From Cohnella abietis (GTDB lineage: Bacteria; Bacillota; Bacilli; Paenibacillales; Paenibacillaceae), in the NCBI RefSeq assembly GCF_004295585.1, contig NZ_AP019400.1, forward strand, positions 186,001 to 250,000: a stretch of 64,000 nt of DNA, given 5' to 3'. The notes beneath the pieces are model-generated. The model saw only the letters and a list, made by a program, of their open reading frames with translations, was not told the DNA's origin and ran no database searches. A program made the position numbers and the translations under genes. Positions 50,301-59,568 of this stretch are shown here, piece by piece. The number at the start of each line of letters is the position of its first letter. Position 1 is the stretch's first letter.

Positions 50301-53300
50301 CGCTACCAACAATGTATAGCTTATCCGTTGCAAGTGTCGATTTGAGGCTGATTATCCCTTTGGCCTCTAAATTGATCAATTGAGGATTGTCATTATCGTA
50401 CGGCGTTCCCTCGGGAACATGAATGACCCATTTTAATGTGCTCGTTCCGCCTGGTGGCAGCGGAATATTCGCCAATAAAGCATCAACCGCTGATTTATTG
50501 TCAATGACTTTAATGCCATCGACATATACATCGGCAGAGTACGGGAATACGGCTGAAACATCAAAGGTATCCGCACCTGCGCCCGTATTCGTTAATGTGT
50601 GCTCGAATGTCGCGTCCTGTGCCGCCGCAACACGTTGATCCGGCGCAGTATTCAATAAGTGGGCGCCTTCAATGGTCACATTCAATTTATTAGAATTCAA
50701 GGACGCGTATTGTTTGCCTCCACTATTCGGCAATGAAAAATATTGCAGCAAAGTGAAATCAATATCAAACGCTTTTTTCACTTCCGTAGCGGCATCAGGC
50801 GATGCAGTAAACACCAGCTCTTTATACGCTCCCGCTGCTATCGTTCCAGGGGCCCAAGTGAAATGAACGGAAGGCACCGTTCCATCTCCAATGACCGTAA
50901 CAACAGCCTCTGAGCCAACATCAACAAAATGTACTCCTGTTGGAAGCGTCAACTCCAATGCAGGATTAAATGCCGGAGACTGCCCGCCGTTCGTTACCTT
51001 CAGCGTATAAGTAATTGTCTCATCTGCTTCATCAAACTGAGTTTTCGTTCCAGACAGAAGCAAGCTTAATTTAGGCTCCGCTACGCTAATGTCCAGCGCC
51101 GTGACGGTAACCGGTTTTGGCGTTCCTGATACTTTTAAGGAATCGTAAGTTAAAATCGGTGTGTATGTTGCCGTATAAGGATTCTGATTTGGACTTTGAT
51201 CCGTTCTTACCTTGGCTACGATCTCATATTCAATTGGAGTCAAAGCGCCAACCAAATCGCCCAGCGGGAAAATATGTTCTGCAGTAGGCGTTATCGTACT
51301 TCCGCCAACCGGCTTCACACTAATAATTGTCAGACCGGTCAAAGTAGTCAGCTCATCTAATCTAGTATTAAATGTCGTAGTATTAATAGGAATATTGATA
51401 GCCAGCTTGTAAGTGACTTCGTCGCCTGGACGCACTGTAGTGACGCTGTTGTTCGTCGTTGAAGTAATCGAAGCCGTTGCCGTCACCGGTGCAATCGTCA
51501 GCACCTGCTGTGCCTGTGCATTCGGTGTATACTCCTTCGTCGGTTCGGCGTCGCGCGAGTTGTAAGACAGTAGCGTCGCGTTAATGTTCAAGGTGGAGCC
51601 TGGGCTTACCGCCGTCGTGCTCGTCACTACGAACGTGACATCTTGATTGCTGCCGGACAGTCCCGTCCAAGTAATCTCGTTGCCAACTCCATTCAGCACG
51701 CCGTTGTCGGAAATAGTACCTGTCTTAACCGCCACTCCGACTGGAAGGTTCACTTTCACGGACGCGTTTTTGGCGACGGACGTTCCCGCATTCGTCAATC
51801 GGAAGGAAACGCTGATTTCCTTATTATCGTTATTAAAAATCTTGTTAGGTGCCGCTATTGCTACGGCACTAATACCTAGCACAGGTTGAACTACAGTAAT
51901 ACTTGTAGTAGCTGGGGCTGTCTGCACGGGCCCAACTCCAGAACTTGTGTTCCAATACGCGATGGCCGACGTGCTATACACGGTTGGATCGCCGACTAAG
52001 AACTTGTCTGTCTTTGCTCTCAATTGCAAATTAAACGTATGGACGATTTCATTGAGCGTTGCATCCTGATTCTCAAGTGTTGCGGTCAAAATGTTGCCGC
52101 TGGCTGCCAGCGATTGCGGCTTATTAACAATATCGAAATTGCCCAAATTCGCCAGCGTATCCTTTACAACCAAATCAAATGCTTGAGTACCTTTCGGTAC
52201 TGTGACAATTATTTGGTAATCAACGGTGTCTCCCGGACGAATCTTGGTAAGATCTCCGCTTGAGGTTGCTGTGATCGCATTCGTTATCGTTACGCTTGGC
52301 ACGGTTATAGCGCTGGTGCCGATGGTGTAGTCATACTTCGTTCCATCCGTATCCTTACTGTAATAATCACCCGTATTACCTGTAATGGATTTCGTTGAAC
52401 CGGCGCCTTCCACATGATCTAAAGCCGCATTGAACGTATATGCTATTTCGGCATTTGGAGCTAAGCTAGTTACTAGTCCAAAGCTTATTGTTTGACCCGA
52501 AATGTTGTAATTGTTCGGATTCGCGCCAAATATGAAGCCAGCCGGCAATACAGCAGTCGGCGTAAAGCTATAGGCTGTATTTTTACCTTTGTTTCTCACT
52601 GTAGCTGTGAATTGTTTAGCCGAATCGCCTTTCTTCATTGAAGCCGCATTCGGTGAAAGAGTGATCTCTAATTGAGGCGCTTTAACCGTCACCGTCACCT
52701 TAGCTACAGGTGAAATGGAATGATGGTGCGGCGGCGTACTGAGCGAACTGTCGTCATTCCACTCAAACCAGGCATCGGATTGATGATCTTCCTGTGCACC
52801 GGGATTAATTCGATTCACTGTCGTTTTATAGTAATACGTATAACGATCTCCCGCTGCAGGCGACGGAACGTTTATCGTCACTTTTCCAGCTACTGGTGTA
52901 GCGGTGACAGGAATAGTTCCTACATGTGTAGATGTATCGTAATTTTTGTAAATATTAGTTAATGTCTCATTGTTCGGTATTTCATTAATAACTGATGGAG
53001 CGTACGCGATTGTATTTGCAGGCACTTGAACATCGACTTTGTACACAACCCAGTCGCCTACACGAAGGTTATTCTTATCATTGGAAGTATCCACAACCTC
53101 CTTAGTAATAACTGGAGATTTCGCATACAGCTTTGTTTGCGTTGTTTCAAGCCCGTTGTATGTACGGTGAACGATGTTTGTGTCATTCTGGCCCACATAA
53201 GTCCATGCCGCTTTCTCAAGAACAATCTCCCGGGCTGCGCCAATCGGATTAATCACATTAGCTTTATATTGTACGATCACGCTCTGGCCCGGATTAATCT

Positions 53301-55488
53301 GCGGAACCTCTGCGAAACTCAGCACATTCCCCACTGCTGTAAACGTATAGCTTCCGAAAGGCTGTGGAGTAGTCAGATCCGTCGGCACCGTTTCAGTCAG
53401 CTTAACATGGTAAGCCGGTGTGGTGCCGGTATTCGTTAACGTAAGGGTAATGGTTACCTCATCAGTGCCTACCAAATTTGTCGTCTTGTTGACAGAACGG
53501 CTGATGATAACCTCAGGCTCTTCATACACCAGCTTTACTTCCTGACGTTTGCTCTCTACGATGCCGTCTGAATTCTCATAAGACAGCTTCACCAAATTTT
53601 TGGCGCCTTTGTCCTTCTTTACGGAACTTGTATTATCGGTTACCAACACTTTAATTTCTTTAAATAGCTCAGCTAATTGACCTTCATTAATCTTACGATT
53701 GACAGCGGCCCAATCCCAGATTAGCAAATTTTGCACAGGGTCATAGGTAGGTACAATCGTATCGATTACGTAGCTTGTAGGGTCGCCCACAAGTGTCGTT
53801 CCGAGCGGTAAATAATCGTAAATACGCACGTTATGCTGCTTCGCTTGCAAGCCAATCGCATCATAGCCTACGTGAAAGTCGACGTTATCCCCAACGGTTA
53901 CAGATTGAGTCTGCGGATTAACAGGACTGCCCCGTACAATAGTACCGCCATTGACCATGGTAATACGCTCATTTATGGTTGGAGTTCCCACGTACACTTC
54001 CGTGTAATCGGAGTCCTTAACAACTCCGGAAGAAACGGTTTCACCGCTCACCTCTACATCGTTGACGAGCACATCGTTCGCAACAATCGGGCCTTCCCCG
54101 TGCGCAGCAGTCCAGGCATTGTCTACCTTTACTTCATACTCCAGTGTAATCTGTCTCTTGGCAGCGTCAGAATAGCTGAGCGTGCCTAAATCCCAATCCA
54201 GCACGGTCTTCCCGCCTGATTTTGTTGGAGAAGCCACCGTTCCTGGCGTTGAAATATACTTAACAAAGGTCTGCCCATCGCCAATCGTATCTTTTACATG
54301 TACGTTCGATACGGATTCATACTCGTTTACCTTTACGGTAAGCGTGTACTTTAACACATCGCCGTAACCGATCGTGGATTTTCCTGTGGGTAGTGCTACG
54401 CTTTTGTATACGACTATATCATGCGATACGGACTTCGCTGCTACAGGATGCAGCGCGTCATCTGTATACGTTACACCGTTAACGTTTGCCGTATAAGCAA
54501 AAGAGATATTTCGTTCCGTTCCATGCGTAATAACGGCTCCTTGATTTTCAACGCCTGACACAATATCCTTATGGAAATAAGCTGTCTTAAACGTCAGTTG
54601 CTTGCTTGCCCCTGCAGTTAAAGATAAGCCTGTCCATTCAATTTTTCGATCCGATCCGCTAACTGTCTGAGCGCTTGTTGTCGCGCCAGCAAATCCGTAC
54701 ACTTCTAACGCGCCACCAACAGTCTGCGTAAACTTACTAAAAGTAGTAATATCCCGCGTATTGTTGATTATCTTAACTGTATACGGAAGCTCCCCCCACT
54801 CAGCTCCTCCTACCGGAACCGTTAAATCGCTGCCAGCGCCCTTGACGTTTTTGGCATCATGAATAATGCGAACCGAAAAAGGCACAACCTTCACATTAGT
54901 GGTCACTTGACTTGTTGGCGCAATAGCTTCGTAATAGAGCTGACGCGCATCGCTGCTGGCATAAAGGCTTGACTTGATCGGCAAGCTATCGCCGTACTTT
55001 ACAGCGGCAGGCGGCGCCTTTTTGAGATAGTTATCCGTTACCTTCACCTTAACCGGAAATTCGAATTCTTCATTGCCGGCTAAATCTTTAATATCTTTCC
55101 AGAACGCAATGGTTGACCCATCGCTCTGTGGCTCCAACGTGCTTGGGCTTTCGCTGCTAGCAAGTACGATGCCGTCCGGTAGCACAAGCTCAAGGCCTAC
55201 ATTATAGGCGGTTTTCCCCGATCCGGCAGCAGCCTTGTTTTTGGCGTGCAGCACAATTTCAGTTTCTACCCCGAGCACTAGCTCGGCCAGAGGATTGCCC
55301 CGCTGTTTATCCCGCAGTTTAGATTGCGGCGTATCATTGACGCCAGTAACCCAGAAATCAATCTGGCTTCCAATATACGGAGTACCCGGACTTGCGGACA
55401 CCGAACCCACGCCAATAAGGCTGCTGAATAGCTGCAGTACGAGCAGTGCCGACAGCAGAATAGATAAATGCTTCTTCAAACGAATCAT
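47338..55488 (-). CDS. Giant SLH-anchored surface protein with DUF11 and Ig-like repeats
   Basis: 2716 residues. Signal peptide to about residue 33 (GSVSAS-PG). Residues about 100-1700 are tandem DUF11-type beta domains of about 120-150 residues, each with a pattern like GDTVDYQIIVTVPKGTQAFD or LTNTGTTPAYHVKLTETVP. About 1910-2000 are a carboxypeptidase-regulatory-like domain (IPEAKVTLYNEDANHLL), followed by a Big_1/invasin-like domain (LPVTFTAPPGKGSFPSGATA), two more regulatory-like domains, a last DUF11 unit (about 2420-2530) and three SLH domains (about 2540-2700). It should form a long fibre standing off the wall. No enzyme domain is seen. Long open frames on the opposite strand are composition shadows. 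Confidence 0.9.
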   Translation of the reverse strand: MIRLKKHLSILLSALLVLQLFSSLIGVGSVSASPGTPYIGSQIDFWVTGVNDTPQSKLRDKQRGNPLAELVLGVETEIVLHAKNKAAAGSGKTAYNVGLELVLPDGIVLASSESPSTLEPQSDGSTIAFWKDIKDLAGNEEFEFPVKVKVTDNYLKKAPPAAVKYGDSLPIKSSLYASSDARQLYYEAIAPTSQVTTNVKVVPFSVRIIHDAKNVKGAGSDLTVPVGGAEWGELPYTVKIINNTRDITTFSKFTQTVGGALEVYGFAGATTSAQTVSGSDRKIEWTGLSLTAGASKQLTFKTAYFHKDIVSGVENQGAVITHGTERNISFAYTANVNGVTYTDDALHPVAAKSVSHDIVVYKSVALPTGKSTIGYGDVLKYTLTVKVNEYESVSNVHVKDTIGDGQTFVKYISTPGTVASPTKSGGKTVLDWDLGTLSYSDAAKRQITLEYEVKVDNAWTAAHGEGPIVANDVLVNDVEVSGETVSSGVVKDSDYTEVYVGTPTINERITMVNGGTIVRGSPVNPQTQSVTVGDNVDFHVGYDAIGLQAKQHNVRIYDYLPLGTTLVGDPTSYVIDTIVPTYDPVQNLLIWDWAAVNRKINEGQLAELFKEIKVLVTDNTSSVKKDKGAKNLVKLSYENSDGIVESKRQEVKLVYEEPEVIISRSVNKTTNLVGTDEVTITLTLTNTGTTPAYHVKLTETVPTDLTTPQPFGSYTFTAVGNVLSFAEVPQINPGQSVIVQYKANVINPIGAAREIVLEKAAWTYVGQNDTNIVHRTYNGLETTQTKLYAKSPVITKEVVDTSNDKNNLRVGDWVVYKVDVQVPANTIAYAPSVINEIPNNETLTNIYKNYDTSTHVGTIPVTATPVAGKVTINVPSPAAGDRYTYYYKTTVNRINPGAQEDHQSDAWFEWNDDSSLSTPPHHHSISPVAKVTVTVKAPQLEITLSPNAASMKKGDSAKQFTATVRNKGKNTAYSFTPTAVLPAGFIFGANPNNYNISGQTISFGLVTSLAPNAEIAYTFNAALDHVEGAGSTKSITGNTGDYYSKDTDGTKYDYTIGTSAITVPSVTITNAITATSSGDLTKIRPGDTVDYQIIVTVPKGTQAFDLVVKDTLANLGNFDIVNKPQSLAASGNILTATLENQDATLNEIVHTFNLQLRAKTDKFLVGDPTVYSTSAIAYWNTSSGVGPVQTAPATTSITVVQPVLGISAVAIAAPNKIFNNDNKEISVSFRLTNAGTSVAKNASVKVNLPVGVAVKTGTISDNGVLNGVGNEITWTGLSGSNQDVTFVVTSTTAVSPGSTLNINATLLSYNSRDAEPTKEYTPNAQAQQVLTIAPVTATASITSTTNNSVTTVRPGDEVTYKLAINIPINTTTFNTRLDELTTLTGLTIISVKPVGGSTITPTAEHIFPLGDLVGALTPIEYEIVAKVRTDQSPNQNPYTATYTPILTYDSLKVSGTPKPVTVTALDISVAEPKLSLLLSGTKTQFDEADETITYTLKVTNGGQSPAFNPALELTLPTGVHFVDVGSEAVVTVIGDGTVPSVHFTWAPGTIAAGAYKELVFTASPDAATEVKKAFDIDFTLLQYFSLPNSGGKQYASLNSNKLNVTIEGAHLLNTAPDQRVAAAQDATFEHTLTNTGAGADTFDVSAVFPYSADVYVDGIKVIDNKSAVDALLANIPLPPGGTSTLKWVIHVPEGTPYDNDNPQLINLEAKGIISLKSTLATDKLYIVGSELDGWTGSQARIGWTEPTFAPGDPIKLSATSSNDIQKLKASYVYDGHTVDVLFTLDNPTTYVTDGYKIWSNVFTRLPDDILNGLGNSNSFQVTFEGLSSTDAVIQTDDWSSASTGANNAFTVRNSLIIKGLITDGSTAIGIPEAKVTLYNEDANHLLVATVTADTNGDYNFGQQKAARYSLVVEKEGYASGQTQFFALASSADTEIVVDVALTAYKLALDANPSTIVGDGHSQSRLTATITDLEGNPVAGLPVTFTAPPGKGSFPSGATAVTDANGKASVLFQSSQISGILSERFPVTATAFDTSHNKLAQANIIVTFEPASIEGIVTEMVNGVAVPVSGAVVVISKDFDNDGVIDFTGTAVTGADGKYTIAIPRGNVQYDLVITKPVQVGGHTENIAFQQTVTAGNISGLGNDVFVPNKGATGIILFSLSGGGAGLLAPALQSKLTVRLLDITSNAQVGASEPLALNGTFSLKNVPQGSYKLELSYELAPGRSIIVNGTVNGLPTVQVTQGGELNIIQELIDPYGKITDYDTNAPIEGAHVELYYADTPRNILKGLVPNTPVSLPAIVGFAPNDNASPQDSDAAGDYAFMVYDHTDYYLRVTKPGYHGYISPTISVELDIVRHDLTLSRIVSTGPSNGSGGGGTIPLPGQRDLAAHLYSDKASYEEGSEITYTVVYTNKTNEIAHGVVVQAEVPLFTSVSDAANGSVNGNLISWKIGDLPAGGKGTIVYKVKVQATGLLKAEVRVDNTATITSTDNLINVDDDTSKLQVLLFSKRYAEQRHTRYILGYPDGEFKSQRTITRAEIAAIFARLLDLRSTVTGAKLFPDVEPTFWAGGYIEATVKAGLFSGYEDKTFRPNNAITRAELSQVISKYLKLTAPAPADLHFTDIGQHWAKNAIEEIYRYHIISGYPDGTFGPGRKMIRAEAVAMINRLLFRGPLTQTGQTFPDVSPSFWAFGDVEESVKSHSYKRNSDGSESMTELIPEPIW

Positions 55489-55890
55489 GGTACACTCTCA
55501 CTTTCTTATAGAAAACATATAGTTCTATAATACCAAAAATAACTAAACAATTTGCGATTAAATTTGACATTCTATGATAAATTACTCATAACAAACAGGA
55601 AAAACGGCTCTAGAAGAGCTGCGATTAATACAGTAATAAAAAGCAATGAATTCGTGGCGGTTGTTCACTCCCTAGCCGGTCGGTCGCCGTTCCCGCCTCT
55701 ACCGCCCTCATAGAAGACCGAGCCGTCTCCATCGTCCGCGAGTTTGCAGGAATAAAGCGGCGGCGCCTAGAATTCCATAAGTATGATGATAAAGCCAAGG
55801 CTTTGAATGCTAGGCTTTTTTTACGTACGGTTGAAAAAAAAGGAACTATGCGGCGTCGCGCTCGTTGTTTTGGTAGAGGAGGTTGCCGGA
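55489..55890. other. Divergent promoter region with hairpin before the sigma-factor gene
   Basis: Between the divergent surface-protein and ECF sigma genes. AAAGCC (55791) can pair with GGCTTT (55813-55818), followed by T residues, a terminator-like hairpin. GCCTAG (55765) and CTAGGC (55810) could form a competing pairing. A plus-strand frame across 55700-55890 (EDRAVSIVREFAGIKRRRL) looks like protein debris without a start. Confidence 0.4.
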
Positions 55891-56454
55891 GTGGATTACG
55901 AGTATATCAAGCAAATGGACGAAGGGATCGACCGCAACGCCTTGCTCGACGAGCTGATGATGACGTTCGGCAAGGATGTGTGGAACTATGCGTTCTACTT
56001 GACGCGTCGCCGGGAACTGGCCGAGGATATCGCCCAGGAAACGTTCATAAAAGCCTACAACGCGATTTATTCGTTCCGAAGTGGGATGACGATGAAGGCG
56101 TGGCTACTCACGATCGCCCGCAACACGGCGCGGGATTACTTTAAATCTTCGTGGTTCCGCCGCGTCCAGCTGGTCTGGGAGGAGTACGAGACGAGCGTGT
56201 TCCAGCCTTCCGCGGAGAAGCAATGGTTCGTGTCGCAGGAGCAACGCGAAGTGTGGAATGCCGTTTTGAGCTTGCCGCTGAAGCAGCGTGAGACGCTGCT
56301 GCTGTACGCGCATCACCATCTCACACTGAAAGAAATCGCGGAATTATTGCAGCTTAGCGAAGGGACGGTCAAGTCGCGTATTTTTCGCGCGCGGGCCACT
56401 ATTAGCCGCAAGCTGGGCAAGCCTGCGGCTTTTGAAGGAGGAAAGCGTCCATGA
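55891..56454 (+). CDS. ECF RNA polymerase sigma factor
   Basis: 187 residues from GTG 55891 (GAGGAGG at 8 bases); an upstream in-frame ATG at 55807 has no site. Region 2 (VWNYAFYLTRRRELAEDIAQ, ETFIKAYNAIYSFR, MKAWLLTIARNTARDYFKS) and region 4 (VLSLPLKQRETLLLYAHHHL, LKEIAELLQLSEGTVKSRIF) are complete. Its stop overlaps the ATG of the next gene (ATGA), which encodes a membrane protein in the anti-sigma position. It should direct a small regulon in response to an extracellular signal sensed by that partner. Confidence 0.93.
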   Translation: MDYEYIKQMDEGIDRNALLDELMMTFGKDVWNYAFYLTRRRELAEDIAQETFIKAYNAIYSFRSGMTMKAWLLTIARNTARDYFKSSWFRRVQLVWEEYETSVFQPSAEKQWFVSQEQREVWNAVLSLPLKQRETLLLYAHHHLTLKEIAELLQLSEGTVKSRIFRARATISRKLGKPAAFEGGKRP

Positions 56455-57959
56455 ATCATTCCGAATGGGAGAAGCTCCTCGAAGAGCTTCCGCTCGGCAG
56501 CGGCGGCTTCTCCCCGAAGTCCATGAAGCAAATTAAGGAGAGGATACGATTGAATGGTAAACGCAAAAGCCCCATCCGAGGCATTGCGATCGCGGCGGTT
56601 TGCATGCTGCTAGTGGCCGTCGTCTGGGCAGTCGGGGATTTCAGCGGGGCGCTCCTTCCGAGCTCTGGGGCAGCGAAAACAGACGAGCAAGAGTTTCGGC
56701 TGACCGTGCAGTATAGGGACAAATCGAGCTTTATGGCTCAGTTCGGCTCGACTTATATGCTTGATCACCCGAAAGCGTCGTTCGAGGTCGCCGTACCAAG
56801 CGAGGAGTACGAAGAGAAGCAAGACTTGGCGTCCTACAAGAAATGGGTAAGCGATTCTAACGCGGACATTCTTCAAGTTCCGCTCGCTTTCTTCGACGAC
56901 CTCGCCACGGATGGCACGATCGTTCCGCTTGACGATCTAATTAGACAGGAGAAGTTGAATCTCAAAGCACTCTACCCGTCCGGGCTCGATTTGGTCAAGG
57001 AAGCGGGCAATGGGCTAATATACGGAATACTCGATGATTTTGATATGAATATGCTGATTTACAACCGGTCTCTGTTCCGGAGCAAAGGCGTGTCGCTCCC
57101 CGAGCAAGGCGCGACGTGGGACGACATCGTCCGCTTAGCCGCGCGCTTCGAAGGCACGAGTTACCAAGGCAAGCCGGTGTACGGCTTCTCGTATGGATAC
57201 GCTCCGGATCCGTTTCAAATGATTAATGACATCGGGCAGTCCCAAGCGCTGTCGATCGTGGATGCGAAGGGTCGCCCGCAAGTAAACGGCGCCTCATGGA
57301 AAGCCATCTGGAGCCAAGTATCGGAAGGTCTTAGCAAAGGCTGGATCAGCAATGAATTGCCGGATAATGCTGAAGAGCTCGACCCGTTAACGGCGGCTAT
57401 CGCTGGCAATCCGTTCTATAGCGGCCGCTCCGCGATGACGCTGCAGCCTTACCTTTCGTGGTACGTCATGAGCGAGGCGATCCAGCGGGGCTTGTTACAG
57501 GACGAATGGGGGGTTATTCCGTTGAGCGCGCCTACTACGCCGGGTAAGGTTAGCGCGCTGACTAACTCTACGATCTATTCCATTAACGCCAAGTCTGCCA
57601 ACCAACCGCAGGCGATGAAATTCCTCCATTTTCTAGCAAGCAAGGAACGGTCGAACAAGGCCGTCGAGATGGGGGGACCGAGCCTGCTGTTCGCGGCGAC
57701 GCCGGACGCGAAGATCGGGGAAGACTCTCCAGTTAATCGCTATTACGAGACCGGGCTGGATGTGTCCGCCGTGATGCAGCAAGCAGAACGTAGTCGGTTG
57801 CCCGCGTACGGCCAAGTCATAAGCGTTCTGTCGGCGAACGCGAACGCAGCGGTTCGGGACATTGTGGCCGGACAGTCGACGGTTGACGAAGCGCTGGCCC
57901 GGCTGCAGGCGGATGCGGAGCAGGCTGCGATGCTCGGTGTCTCGGAGGCGAGTCGATGA
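56451..57959 (+). CDS. Membrane-anchored solute-binding protein in anti-sigma position
   Basis: 502 residues. The N-terminal 42 residues are cytoplasmic and charged (HSEWEKLLEELPLG, MKQIKERIRLNGKRK), then one helix (GIAIAAVCMLLVAVVWAVG) leads to an outside domain. Residues about 80-490 are a family-1 extracellular solute-binding fold (DILQVPLAFFDDLATDGTIV, LIYNRSLFRSKGV, TWDDIVRLAARFEG, NSTIYSINAKSANQPQAMKF). There is no lipobox. The cytoplasmic segment is where an anti-sigma domain would sit; I infer that ligand binding outside controls the ECF sigma factor inside. No ABC permease is coded nearby. Both ends overlap neighbouring genes by 4 bp. Confidence 0.75.
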   Translation: MNHSEWEKLLEELPLGSGGFSPKSMKQIKERIRLNGKRKSPIRGIAIAAVCMLLVAVVWAVGDFSGALLPSSGAAKTDEQEFRLTVQYRDKSSFMAQFGSTYMLDHPKASFEVAVPSEEYEEKQDLASYKKWVSDSNADILQVPLAFFDDLATDGTIVPLDDLIRQEKLNLKALYPSGLDLVKEAGNGLIYGILDDFDMNMLIYNRSLFRSKGVSLPEQGATWDDIVRLAARFEGTSYQGKPVYGFSYGYAPDPFQMINDIGQSQALSIVDAKGRPQVNGASWKAIWSQVSEGLSKGWISNELPDNAEELDPLTAAIAGNPFYSGRSAMTLQPYLSWYVMSEAIQRGLLQDEWGVIPLSAPTTPGKVSALTNSTIYSINAKSANQPQAMKFLHFLASKERSNKAVEMGGPSLLFAATPDAKIGEDSPVNRYYETGLDVSAVMQQAERSRLPAYGQVISVLSANANAAVRDIVAGQSTVDEALARLQADAEQAAMLGVSEASR

Positions 57960-59290
57960 GGCCGGCAGTCTTAAGAGTGCGAGGGCGCTTCCTTGCCGTA
58001 GTGGTGCTCGCGGTTGGCATGCTCGCGGCATCTAGCGGTTGCACCGGCAAGAAGCCGCTGACAGAGCCGAACGAGATGACGATTGCGTGCATCAACCAGA
58101 TGACATTCGATGCGTTCTACCGCACCGCCTTTCAGTCCGTCTTTCCGAATACGAAATTCAAGATCGTACCGCTGGAGGATCCGATTTATTATCCCTACAA
58201 TCCCAATTTCGGAGTCCCGCTTAAAGAAATGTTCGAGACGAAGAAACCGGACCTCGTTATCCTGTGGGACACGCAATACAAATTCGCCGCCGATGCGGGA
58301 TGGCTACGCGACCTAGAGAATATGGCGTCATTGAACAAGTTCGACCTTGGCACGCTGCACGAGGGGGTGCTCGACAGGGCACGGAACAATGAGGAAGGTA
58401 AGCTGTACGGGCTTTCGCCTACCTTTGACTCCTCGGCGGTCTATTACAATAAAACGCTGTTCCAACGCTATGGCGTACCGCTGCCGGACAAGGATATGAC
58501 CTGGGATGAGATTCTGCGGTTGGCGGGTTTGTTCATGGACCAGCCAGGGGGCGAGGAGGGCGTCAGAGGCCTCAGCCTAAAATCGTTGACTAAGCCGTTC
58601 GACCTCATGTCCAATATCGCCCAGACCGAAGGGGTTGAGAAGTACGACAAAACGGCCAACCGTCTCACGCTCGACAGTAAATCTTGGCATGCCATTATTT
58701 CTAAGATCATAGCCGCATACCAGCACGGTACATTCATTACCGAACCCTACAAGACCAAGGGCAAATATATTGGTTTGGACGAGATGCGTGAGCGCGACCT
58801 GTTCGCCCATGGCAAGGCGGCGCTTACGGTCGAAAGTGACTATTACGTGGGTGAGCTAAAGCGGCTGTACGTAAAGTTCGAGTGGGGCGTGCTGCCTGGA
58901 CCGGTCCAATCACGGGACCCGAGCCGGGGTGGGGATATTGGGGTGAACTCCATGTTTGCGATTCCAGCAAAGTCGGACCATCCCCAGGAAGCTTGGAAGC
59001 TCATCGAGGAAATCATGTCAGTGAGAATGAGCGAAGTTTTTTCAGAGAGGGATTCTGGGCTGCCCGCACAGGTAAATGGAAGAATGGCGAAGGATCCGCT
59101 GTATGAGGTATTCTACAAGCTGCGGCCAGTACCGCTGCAGATGGAGTATTCGCTTGGCGTCAACGAGAAAAACGAACTGTTTCAGATCATCGACGACGAG
59201 ATCGACGCGGCGATCTCGGGCCGCAAGTCGGTCGACGACGCCATCGCGGCGATTCAGAAAGCCGGCACGCGGCTGCTTCCGGCTCGCTAA
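57956..59290 (+). CDS. Extracellular solute-binding lipoprotein
   Basis: 444 residues, ATG overlapping the previous stop. The signal FLAVVVLAVGMLAASSGC is a lipoprotein signal with its lipobox Cys at about residue 29. The mature part is a family-1 solute-binding protein (VYYNKTLFQRYGVPLPDKDM, TWDEILRLAGLFMDQ, GVNSMFAIPAKSDHPQEAWK). It shares fold and motifs with the preceding protein, so the two may bind related sugars or hand over a ligand. No transporter subunits are adjacent, which points to sensing rather than uptake. A terminator follows. Confidence 0.88.
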   Translation: MRPAVLRVRGRFLAVVVLAVGMLAASSGCTGKKPLTEPNEMTIACINQMTFDAFYRTAFQSVFPNTKFKIVPLEDPIYYPYNPNFGVPLKEMFETKKPDLVILWDTQYKFAADAGWLRDLENMASLNKFDLGTLHEGVLDRARNNEEGKLYGLSPTFDSSAVYYNKTLFQRYGVPLPDKDMTWDEILRLAGLFMDQPGGEEGVRGLSLKSLTKPFDLMSNIAQTEGVEKYDKTANRLTLDSKSWHAIISKIIAAYQHGTFITEPYKTKGKYIGLDEMRERDLFAHGKAALTVESDYYVGELKRLYVKFEWGVLPGPVQSRDPSRGGDIGVNSMFAIPAKSDHPQEAWKLIEEIMSVRMSEVFSERDSGLPAQVNGRMAKDPLYEVFYKLRPVPLQMEYSLGVNEKNELFQIIDDEIDAAISGRKSVDDAIAAIQKAGTRLLPAR

Positions 59291-59319
59291 AGACAGAAAT
59301 AGAGAGGAAGCATGTTTGA

Positions 59320-59364
59320 GGGCTGCAACAGGTTGCCGGGAGGCAGGCTGTTGCGGCCCTTTTT
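59320..59364 (+). terminator. Terminator of the ECF/solute-binding operon
   Basis: GGGCTGCAACAG (59320-59331) pairs with CTGTTGCGGCCC (59348-59359), followed by five T, 30 bp after the last stop codon. Confidence 0.85.
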
Positions 59365-59568
59365 GGCAATCTCGTTCAACAGCTTGCAAACAAGCGGTCG
59401 GCTAAACTGGTTGCCTGGAGCTAACCAGCATGCCTTTTATTCTGTATAATTTTTCATAATGAGGGCGGCGACGAGGGTCGACAGAATAATGTGGGTATGA
59501 CTATAATTTAATTCAACATTATGGTAAAATAACCAAAATTAAAAATGGGTATAAGGGGTTACGCTGTC

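Noticed and set aside
48000..54400. Open frames of 60-162 codons on the plus strand opposite the giant surface-protein gene
   Set aside because: They have no ribosome binding sites or domains and follow the codon bias of the real minus-strand gene.
55803..56144. 113-codon frame overlapping the ECF sigma gene
   Set aside because: It is an out-of-frame Arg/Gly-rich shadow; the sigma factor frame has complete regions 2 and 4.
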